This document shows positions 1 to 5,328 of a DNA stretch of 7,299 bases, one piece after another (the first letter of the stretch is position 1; every line of letters starts with the position of its first letter). A program made the translations under genes and the position numbers. Source of the DNA: a bacterium (GTDB lineage Bacteria; Actinomycetota; Acidimicrobiia; Acidimicrobiales; Bin134); NCBI GenBank assembly GCA_028820035.1, contig JAPPKI010000350.1:1-7299 (forward strand). Reading direction: 5' to 3'. Under the pieces are notes generated by a model. That model was not told the origin of the DNA. It saw only the letters and a program-made list of their open reading frames with translations, and ran no database searches.

Positions 1-155
1 TTCACCATCCAAGTGTCCCGCCCGTCAACCCGCTCAATGTGGGGCACCTTGTCATGCAAGCTGGCCGGCATCCGCGCCGTCCACACATCCGGTGGCTCAG
101 TGAGGTGCGTGTCCACATCAATCACCTTGAACCGCTCAAACAGATCAGTGCTCAT
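1..155 (-). CDS. Amidohydrolase-2 family metal-dependent hydrolase, N-terminal fragment
   Basis: Only the first 51 codons are present; the gene continues beyond the left edge. The translation begins MSTDLFERFKVIDVDTHLTE and continues with PPDVW. The stretch VIDVDTHLTEPPDVW (residues 11-25) matches the N-terminal strand of amidohydrolase_2-type TIM-barrel hydrolases, where a D-x-H (here D15-T-H17) supplies metal ligands and is followed by xxEP. Members of this family hydrolyse or decarboxylate small cytoplasmic substrates; nothing visible identifies the substrate. The ATG at 155 is chosen because the conserved motif begins about ten residues later, as is usual. No Shine-Dalgarno sequence precedes it, but a TAnnnT hexamer lies 7 nt upstream. 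It lies 77 bp downstream of the RCC1-repeat gene on the same strand. Family assignment is fairly sure; function is open. Confidence 0.75.
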   Translation of the reverse strand, partial: MSTDLFERFKVIDVDTHLTEPPDVWTARMPASLHDKVPHIERVDGRDTWMV

Positions 156-162
156 GGCTGAA

Positions 163-168
163 ACCGTA
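163..168 (-). promoter_or_regulatory. Possible -10 element (TACGGT) for leaderless amidohydrolase transcript
   Basis: On the minus strand TACGGT fits the actinobacterial -10 pattern TAnnnT and ends 7 nt before the ATG at 155. That is the spacing expected if transcription starts at or next to the A of the start codon. The absence of a purine-rich ribosome binding site fits leaderless translation. No convincing -35 box is visible, so this is a weak call. Confidence 0.3.
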
Positions 169-232
169 CCGCTCAACCGTCGATTAGACGGATGGCAGCG
201 ACCAAATTGCGCTCGAAGGTCGACGGTATGGC

Positions 233-3088
233 CTAGCTGAAGTCGTCCCACCGGAAGGCGAGGTCGTTGCCCCAGCAAAGGAATACGTCATCAACTCGCA
301 GCGCACATGAGGTACTGCCGTCGACGATGAGATTCCTGAAGGTGCCTTCGGGGGCGTCGCTTTGGCCCATGGTGTTGCTGCCCCAACAGGTGATGGTTTG
401 GTTGGTGCGCATGCCGCATGTGTGACCGTCTCCGGCGACGATGTACCAGAAGGTGCCTTCGGGGGCGTCGGTCTGGCCGTGTTCGTTCGAGCCCCAGCAT
501 GCAACAGCGCCGCCGGTGCGCAGCCCGCAAGAGTGGTTGTAGCCAGAGGCGATGACTGAGAAGGTGCCTTCGGGGGCGTCGGTCTGGCCGGTGGAGTTGC
601 TGCCCCAGCAGGCAATGGTCTGATCGGTGCGTAGCCCGCAGGAATATCTACCGGCAGCAGCGACAGCGGTATAGCTGCCATTGGGCACGTCGAGCTGTCC
701 GTCGTCGTTCGAGTAGCGGTGGACACCCCAGCAGGCAATGGTCTGATCGGTTCGCAGCCCGCACGTGTGGACATATCCCGCAGAGATGGTCCGGTAGGTT
801 CCCCCGGGAATTCGGGCAATTTCATCGGGCACCCAGGGCCCTTCCAGAACAGCCGTCATCCAACAGCTGATGGTTCGGTCGGTGTGCAGCGCGCAAGTCT
901 GAGCACTGCTGGCCGCAATGTCGATATACGTGCCTTCGGGTGCATCGGATTCGCCAAATTTGTTGTTTCCCCAGCAAGTGAGGGTTGAGTCGAGGCGTCG
1001 GGCGCATGTGTTATAGGTGCCGATGGCGATGGACGAATAGGCTTGGTCAGGACCATCGAGTTGGCCCTCGTAGGTGAGACTGCCCCAGCAGACGACGTTG
1101 CCGCTGGTCCGAAGGCCGCATGAGTAGTAGTCATCGCCAATCATGGGGTCGAAGTTGGTGCCAACGAAGACCGCGGTGAAGGTGCCGTCGGGCACGTTGA
1201 GTTGGCCGAAACGGTTGTCGCCCCAGCAGGCAATGGTCTGATCAGTTCGGATACCGCAGGAATGGCCGAAATCAGCGGCCAAAGCAATGAATGTGCCTTC
1301 GGGGGCAGAGTCAACGCTGCCCCAGCAGGCAATGGTCTGGTCGGTTCGGATGCCGCACGCTTTCCCGTTGCCGGCCGCGACGGCAGCGAATGGGCCAGAA
1401 GGAGGGCTTGCTTGCCCGGAATCGTTGTCGCCCCAGCAGGCAATGGTCTGGTCGGTTCGGATGCCGCACCCGAATCTGTTCCCGGATGAGACGGACGTAA
1501 AGGTGCCGCTGGGGAAGTCGTTTCGGTAGCCCCAGCAAGAGATGGATTGATCGGTGTGCAGCCCGCACCAATAGGGGCTATAGGGCAGGGTCGCGTTGTT
1601 GGTCCAGTCCGCGGCAGTGAACTGCCTGTCTGGAATATTGGCCTGTCCAGCCCAGTTGTCGCCCCAGCAGGTGATGGTTTGGTTGGTGCGCAGCCCGCAG
1701 GAGTGGCCGCCACCGGATGTGATGCTCGTATAGGTGCCTTTGGGGACGACGGTTGGGCCGCCGTAGTCGTTGCTCCCCCAGCAGGTGATGGTCTGGTCGG
1801 TGACAAGTGCGCACAAACCAGCCGTGATCGCGGTGAATGTGCCGTGGGGGATGTCTTGGGCATGATTTAGGAGAAGGCCCCAGCAAGCGATGGTCTGATC
1901 GGTGCGCAACGCACATGAGTGCTGGGCGCCAGGGAAAATAGCGGTGAATGCGCCGCTAGGTGCGTAGGTCCGGCCGTACCTATTGTCGCCCCAGCAGGCG
2001 ATTGACTGGTCGGTGGCGATGGCGCACAAGAAATCGGACGCAGTGGCGATGGTGGTGTACGTGCCCTCGATGGCGGCAAGCTGACCATCCCAGTCGTCGC
2101 CCCAGCAGGCGATGGTGCGATCAGTCCGAATACCACAGGAGTGGTTGTAGCCGGTGGCGAGAGCGGTGAATGCGCCGTCAGGTGGCCTTGATTGGCCAAA
2201 GTAGTTCTCGCCCCAGCAGGCGACAGTCCCGACGGTGCGAATGCCACACGAGTGTGAGTGTTTAGTCGTGATGGTTGTGAATGTGCCCTCAGGTGGCTCG
2301 CTTTGGCCTTGCTGATTGCTGCCCCAGCACGAGATGGTCTGGTCGGTAGAGAGTGCGCACATGTGATAATCACCGGTTGCAATGGTGGTGTAGGTGCCGT
2401 CGGGTGGCTCGATTCGTTCGTATAAGTACCCGCCCCAGCAGTTGATGGTGCCGTTTACTCGCAGGCCGCAAGTGCGTTGCCCGCTTGCCACGACAGCCTT
2501 GTACCGGTTTGGGGTGGCCGGGGCGGGGATCCGACTGAGATAGCTCTGGTATTGGTCGGGGTCTTCGGTGCGCCAGAGTTCGATAGCAGCGTCGAAGGCG
2601 GGGCTCTCGCCGGGGAAGTAGTTGACAAGGGCGCAGGTTCTGCCGTCGGGCGAGTACCAGTCGCCAGCGCCCAAGCCGTGGCGGAATGTGCAGACGACGT
2701 CGGCGGAAGCGAAGTCGGTTGGTGCAGCAGCAGTGGCAGTCGAGTTGCGGGTAGCCGGATTGCTGTCTTCAATAGAGCCGCGACCCCCTTTGGCCTGCTC
2801 GATTGCTCGGTTGAGGTAGTCCTGGTATTGATCGGGGTTCTCGGTGCGCCAGAGCTCGATGGCAAAGCTCAGCGCTGGGTCTTCGCCGGGGAAGTAGTTG
2901 GCCAGCACGCAGGTTGCGCCGTCGGGGGAGTACCAGTCGCCGGTGCCGAAGCGGTGGCGGGCTTCGCAGTCGATGCTCGAGACCGTCGCCGGGTCAGCTT
3001 CGTCGGCTGCCGACGCGCTGGACTCCATTGCCGAGATAGTGCCAACCAGGGCGAGACAAGCAAGGGCGCGAACGAGTCCTTTGTTCAT
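233..3088 (-). CDS. Secreted cysteine-paired RCC1/BLIP-II-type beta-propeller repeat protein
   Basis: This is a 951-residue protein that appears exported. Residues 1-30 form a Sec-type signal peptide (MNKGLVRALACLALVGTISA, then a likely ASA-AD cleavage site). Residues 41-92 and 133-184 are two copies of an unrecognised module built around GDWYSPDG, NYFPGE, AIELWRTE and DPDQYQ, separated by an A/S/T-rich linker. Residues 196-951 are 20 tandem repeats, mostly 37 residues, of the form TFxxIAxGxxHxCGLRTDQT followed by IACWGxNxxGQxxxPxG. This resembles the RCC1 family and BLIP-II, which fold into beta-propellers and bind proteins. Every repeat keeps C-x9-C-W. No membrane anchor or sorting signal follows the last repeat, so it is probably released or held non-covalently. 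The ATG at 3088 is chosen over an in-frame TTG at 3106 because it directly starts a good signal peptide; neither has a strong ribosome binding site. It follows the flavoprotein gene by 48 bp. The ligand is unknown. Fold assignment is confident; function is not. Confidence 0.85.
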   Translation of the reverse strand: MNKGLVRALACLALVGTISAMESSASAADEADPATVSSIDCEARHRFGTGDWYSPDGATCVLANYFPGEDPALSFAIELWRTENPDQYQDYLNRAIEQAKGGRGSIEDSNPATRNSTATAAAPTDFASADVVCTFRHGLGAGDWYSPDGRTCALVNYFPGESPAFDAAIELWRTEDPDQYQSYLSRIPAPATPNRYKAVVASGQRTCGLRVNGTINCWGGYLYERIEPPDGTYTTIATGDYHMCALSTDQTISCWGSNQQGQSEPPEGTFTTITTKHSHSCGIRTVGTVACWGENYFGQSRPPDGAFTALATGYNHSCGIRTDRTIACWGDDWDGQLAAIEGTYTTIATASDFLCAIATDQSIACWGDNRYGRTYAPSGAFTAIFPGAQHSCALRTDQTIACWGLLLNHAQDIPHGTFTAITAGLCALVTDQTITCWGSNDYGGPTVVPKGTYTSITSGGGHSCGLRTNQTITCWGDNWAGQANIPDRQFTAADWTNNATLPYSPYWCGLHTDQSISCWGYRNDFPSGTFTSVSSGNRFGCGIRTDQTIACWGDNDSGQASPPSGPFAAVAAGNGKACGIRTDQTIACWGSVDSAPEGTFIALAADFGHSCGIRTDQTIACWGDNRFGQLNVPDGTFTAVFVGTNFDPMIGDDYYSCGLRTSGNVVCWGSLTYEGQLDGPDQAYSSIAIGTYNTCARRLDSTLTCWGNNKFGESDAPEGTYIDIAASSAQTCALHTDRTISCWMTAVLEGPWVPDEIARIPGGTYRTISAGYVHTCGLRTDQTIACWGVHRYSNDDGQLDVPNGSYTAVAAAGRYSCGLRTDQTIACWGSNSTGQTDAPEGTFSVIASGYNHSCGLRTGGAVACWGSNEHGQTDAPEGTFWYIVAGDGHTCGMRTNQTITCWGSNTMGQSDAPEGTFRNLIVDGSTSCALRVDDVFLCWGNDLAFRWDDFS
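236..2503 (-). repeat. Array of 20 tandem ~111-nt coding repeats (RCC1-like)
   Basis: Twenty head-to-tail repeats encode the propeller part of the secreted protein. Thirteen are exactly 37 codons. The others, by my parse, are 36 (repeats 1 and 20), 35 (repeat 7), 40 (9), 33 (11), 47 (13), 44 (15) and 41 (16). The most conserved block at DNA level encodes TDQTIACWG and reads ccccagcaggcaatggtctg on the plus strand. Some neighbouring copies are identical over 30-40 nt at exactly 111-nt spacing, for example 1319-1358 against 1430-1469, and 448-479 against 559-590. Copies near the C-terminal end share the phrase GQTDAPEGTF. Confidence 0.9.
2537..2968 (-). repeat. Duplicated N-terminal ~52-residue module of the RCC1-like protein
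   Basis: Two in-frame copies lie at 2968-2813 and 2692-2537, offset by 276 nt (92 codons). Aligned by eye without gaps over 52 residues they share 38 identities. Each copy starts with a C-x18-C pair enclosing GDWYSPDG and ends in a segment with WRTExPDQYQxYL that looks helical. I do not recognise the module. The 40-residue spacer between copies is low in complexity and rich in Ala, Ser and Thr. The DNA copies are also strongly similar, so the duplication is not very old or is under selection. Confidence 0.85.
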
Positions 3089-3123
3089 TGTCTGTAAGAC
3101 GCACAAGACCCCAGAGAGGTTCC

Positions 3124-3142
3124 GCCTGATCGCTGATCAGGC
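3124..3142 (-). other. Perfect 8-bp stem-loop spanning the flavoprotein stop codon
   Basis: GCCTGATC and GATCAGGC form an uninterrupted 8-bp inverted repeat around a 3-nt loop. The TGA stop of the upstream flavoprotein gene (3139-3137) lies inside it. On the minus-strand transcript no U-run follows (GGAACCTCTCTGG), so it is not a standard intrinsic terminator. It sits 36 nt upstream of the RCC1-repeat start and could be an mRNA-stabilising or attenuating hairpin, or a DNA-binding dyad. The structure is clear; the role is not. Confidence 0.5.
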
Positions 3143-4273
3143 ATCCAGTGGGTTGTCGGGGGCGGCGTCTATAAGGGCTCGACCTAGCTCGAGGGCGGGG
3201 CCGGAGCCGGCGAAAACGTGCTGGGTGCCGGCGTGGATGTCGCGGAAGGCCCGCTGGAGGCCACCGGATCGCAGTGCGTCGGTGCCGGCCAGCAAGTAGG
3301 CCCGGCGAAGGATATCGGCCCCCTCCTGAGTGACGAACACGGTGGCCTGGCGGGTGAGGATCACGTCCATCGGATCGACGATGCCGGTCTCGACCACGTT
3401 GCACTCGGCGGTGGCGAAGGTGTCGTGGAGCCAGCCGCGGGCCGACCGGAAGCGGGACTCCAGTTCTCCGATCTCGTGGATGAAGCGATCGCTTTGGGCC
3501 ATCGGGGCGGCATCGCCCATGCGGTGCTTGGAATGGGCTACCGCCATCAGCTCGTCGAGGCCCCGCTGCACCACCCCGATGGCGAACCCGGCGTGGCCCG
3601 CGGCGGTGAGTGGCATCACCCCCAACTTGTAGAGAGGGCCGCCCCGGTACACGGTGAGGTCGAACATGTCGAAGGTGGCCGTGGCCGGCACGTACACGTC
3701 ATCGAGGGTGTAATCGAAACTGGCGGTGGCCTGGAGGCCCATCACGTCCCAGTTACCGGTGATCTGGGCCTTCTCCACCGGGTAGATGGCGAACAAGAAG
3801 CGGGGGTCGGTGCCCTCGGGCTCCTCAGTGAACACCCCCGCCCCGGCCCACTGGGCGTGGTTGATTCCGCTGCCAAAGGAATAGCGACCGCTGATCCGAT
3901 AGCCGTCGCCGTCGGGGGCAGCGGTGCCGTTGGGGGCGAACTGTCCGGCCGACAAGGGAACTCCGTCGGCGAACATCCGATCGATGTGCTCATCGGGGCA
4001 CCAGGCTGCGAAGTAGGCCGTGGCCGCACCGCTGGCCATGAGGCACCAGCCCACCGAGCCGTCAGCCCGGGATATCTCGGTCCAGACGTCGATGCAGTCG
4101 TTGATGGGGATCTCGATCCCGCCGACCGCCTCCGGCACCATCACCTTGTGCAGCTCGGCATCGACTATGGCGTTGACCGTCTCCTGGGGGATGGGTAGCC
4201 CATCGGTCTTAGCAGCGTTCTCGTCGATCAGTGATCGCAGCTCCCGAGCCCGGTCAAGGTATTCGCTGGCCAT
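3137..4273 (-). CDS. Acyl-CoA dehydrogenase-like flavoprotein (possible group D flavin monooxygenase)
   Basis: This complete 378-residue cytoplasmic protein has the acyl-CoA dehydrogenase fold order. An N-terminal helical domain (about 1-110, with VPEAVGGIEIP and the SRADGSVGW motif at 69-76) is followed by a beta domain (about 111-205, with SGRYSFGSGINHAQWAG at 128-144 and WDVMGLQATASFDYTLDDVY at 175-194). A C-terminal four-helix domain ends in FRDIHAGTQHVF (343-354). SRADGSxGW, the serine-glycine flavin loop and the RDIHAGTQH ending resemble two-component flavin-dependent hydroxylases of the HsaA/HpaB type more than fatty-acid dehydrogenases. Those hydroxylases use FMNH2 or FADH2 from a separate reductase, and none is visible here. 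A true dehydrogenase or a desulfurisation-type oxygenase cannot be excluded. It starts 51 bp after the BKACE stop on the same strand, with AGGG 8 nt before the ATG, so the two are probably co-transcribed. Confidence 0.8.
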   Translation of the reverse strand: MASEYLDRARELRSLIDENAAKTDGLPIPQETVNAIVDAELHKVMVPEAVGGIEIPINDCIDVWTEISRADGSVGWCLMASGAATAYFAAWCPDEHIDRMFADGVPLSAGQFAPNGTAAPDGDGYRISGRYSFGSGINHAQWAGAGVFTEEPEGTDPRFLFAIYPVEKAQITGNWDVMGLQATASFDYTLDDVYVPATATFDMFDLTVYRGGPLYKLGVMPLTAAGHAGFAIGVVQRGLDELMAVAHSKHRMGDAAPMAQSDRFIHEIGELESRFRSARGWLHDTFATAECNVVETGIVDPMDVILTRQATVFVTQEGADILRRAYLLAGTDALRSGGLQRAFRDIHAGTQHVFAGSGPALELGRALIDAAPDNPLDA

Positions 4274-4324
4274 GCCTCAAACCCTAGAAGCCAACGCCAA
4301 CACAGGGGAACCCGCCGCGGGGCT

Positions 4325-5242
4325 TTAGACCCCGGCGGTTTGGCGGGTGGGGAGACCGAGGATCTCGACGGCTTGGGTGGCGGTGGCCACGGGGCGGCCC
4401 ATGTCGGCGGCTAGGGCCGCGACTTCGGCCACCAGCTCATGGTTGGGACGGGGGCGGTTGCCGGCGTAGTCCTCGTGGCCCACGCGGAGGTGGCCGTCCC
4501 GTTCCAGGGTTAGCTGGGGGATTGGGGTCTCGATGAGATCGCCGCCCACCACGGCGGCGAACCAGGGCAGGTCGCAGTCGACCAGCGCCAGCATTTCCAA
4601 ATAGGCGTCCAGCGCCTTCTCGGTGGGGGGCAGTCCGAAACTCACGCTGTCGCCGATGGCGAAGTAGCCGCCCGGCCCGCCCAGGTAGAACTTCACAAAG
4701 GAGCCGGGGGTTAGCTGGCCGTAGCGCCAGTACGACAGCACGTTGCGGAGGAAGCCGGGCTCGAAGATGGCGAAGTGCATGCCCAGGCCCAGCCGGTTGC
4801 ACTGCTCGATGGCCACCTCCATGTCGGCGTAGGTGTTGATATACACATGGCTGTTGGGATCGGGCAAGCCATTGGCTCCGGCCTTGCCCAAGATCATGGT
4901 GCCGGGGTCGATGAACCCCAGCCGCTGCAAGCCGCCCTCGGCTAGAAGCTCTAGATGGCCGAGTTTTTCGGTCATGTCTTGGCCCCATCCCAGGGTAGGC
5001 AGCACCAGCACATCGGGGTCGGCGGCCACCCAGGGCTCGAAGGTGGCCCGGTATTCAGCGGCGGCCTCCTCTGCTGGCACCCGCATGTCGGCGATATGGC
5101 AGTGAACGATGGTTGCCCCGGCCTCGATGCAGGCCAAGCCCTCTTCGATGAGCTCATCCCGGCTGATGGGCACGTGGGGGTTGCGCTCCCGAGTAGTGGT
5201 GCCGTTGAGGGCGACTTCGATGATGACCGGCGTTGAGTCCAT
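4325..5242 (-). CDS. 3-keto-5-aminohexanoate cleavage-type enzyme (BKACE, DUF849 family)
   Basis: This complete 305-residue TIM-barrel protein is of normal length for BKACE enzymes. These condense a beta-keto acid with acetyl-CoA and split it into a new CoA thioester and acetoacetate, using Zn2+. The family hallmarks are visible. VALNGTTTRERNPHVPIS (10-27) matches the first strand and loop. VHCHIAD (46-52) supplies the metal-binding H47 and H49. GFIDPGT lies at 109-115. RVGHED (253-258) matches the catalytic Arg-x3-Glu-Asp of Kce, with E257 the likely third metal ligand. The usual Arg of HxHxRD is Ala here, and the TTGG-like loop reads PTLGWGQ, so the substrate probably differs from the lysine-pathway enzyme. 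It is the first gene of the leftward cluster and diverges from the MFS exporter. No ribosome binding site is evident; a TAnnnT hexamer lies 6 nt before the ATG. Family assignment is confident; the substrate is unknown. Confidence 0.85.
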   Translation of the reverse strand: MDSTPVIIEVALNGTTTRERNPHVPISRDELIEEGLACIEAGATIVHCHIADMRVPAEEAAAEYRATFEPWVAADPDVLVLPTLGWGQDMTEKLGHLELLAEGGLQRLGFIDPGTMILGKAGANGLPDPNSHVYINTYADMEVAIEQCNRLGLGMHFAIFEPGFLRNVLSYWRYGQLTPGSFVKFYLGGPGGYFAIGDSVSFGLPPTEKALDAYLEMLALVDCDLPWFAAVVGGDLIETPIPQLTLERDGHLRVGHEDYAGNRPRPNHELVAEVAALAADMGRPVATATQAVEILGLPTRQTAGV

Positions 5243-5248
5243 GGCCTG

Positions 5249-5254
5249 AGAGTA
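5249..5254 (-). promoter_or_regulatory. Possible -10 element (TACTCT) for leaderless BKACE transcript
   Basis: On the minus strand TACTCT fits TAnnnT and ends 6 nt before the ATG at 5242. This is consistent with transcription beginning at the start codon, and would explain the missing Shine-Dalgarno sequence. No recognisable -35 box is found at the proper distance. Confidence 0.3.
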
Positions 5255-5291
5255 CCGTCGGGAGTCGTGGGGCGGCCCAGCGAGACCAACA

Positions 5292-5309
5292 GATTGCCCA
5301 GCGGCAATC
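5292..5309. promoter_or_regulatory. Perfect 7-bp inverted repeat in the BKACE/MFS divergent gap (candidate operator)
   Basis: GATTGCC-CAGC-GGCAATC is a perfect dyad, 18 bp in all, in the only divergent intergenic region of the window. It ends 19 nt before the proposed GTG of the exporter and begins 49 nt upstream of the BKACE ATG. Such a dyad is typical of operators for dimeric repressors (TetR, MarR or GntR type) that control divergent exporter/enzyme pairs, but no regulator gene is present here. It could instead fold as a hairpin in the exporter's 5' leader. Confidence 0.45.
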
Positions 5310-5328
5310 GAATGGCCGGGTCGAAACC

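Noticed and set aside
177..191. CCGTC-GATTA-GACGG hairpin as a terminator of the repeat gene
   Set aside because: The stem is only 5 bp and no U-run follows on the minus strand. I cannot support it as an intrinsic terminator.
13..240. 75-codon plus-strand open frame at the left edge
   Set aside because: It is antisense to the conserved amidohydrolase N-terminus and has no recognisable product.
184..2382. Long open frames on the same strand out of frame within the repeat gene (184-825, 1141-1863, 1867-2382)
   Set aside because: They are shadows created by GC-rich repeats. Their translations are rich in Pro, Ala, Ser and Thr without family motifs, and they lie wholly within the clearly coding repeat frame.
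236..2503. Regularly spaced identical blocks as a CRISPR-like array
   Set aside because: The period is 111 nt, in frame, with gradual divergence and clear protein constraint. This is a coding tandem repeat.
3026..3088. Lipoprotein signal in the repeat protein (ALAC at residues 8-11)
   Set aside because: The cysteine is only 11 residues from the start, inside the hydrophobic core, with a poor lipobox. An ordinary signal peptidase I site (ASA-AD) follows later.
2477..3097. 206-codon plus-strand open frame opposite the N-terminal modules
   Set aside because: It is antisense to conserved duplicated modules and a signal peptide, and its own translation shows no recognisable domain.
3086..3106. 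TTG start at 3106 for the repeat protein
   Set aside because: It would add only MCVLQT before an already complete signal peptide; the ATG at 3088 is simpler. The TTG is not excluded, as GGGG lies a few bases upstream of it.
3218..4198. 326-codon plus-strand open frame opposite the flavoprotein gene
   Set aside because: It is the antisense shadow of a full-length, motif-rich flavoprotein gene. The His/Gly/Val-rich translation is typical of such shadows.
5233..5328. TTG start at 5233 for the exporter
   Set aside because: It would overlap the divergent BKACE start codon and add 32 polar residues untypical of the N-terminus of this family.
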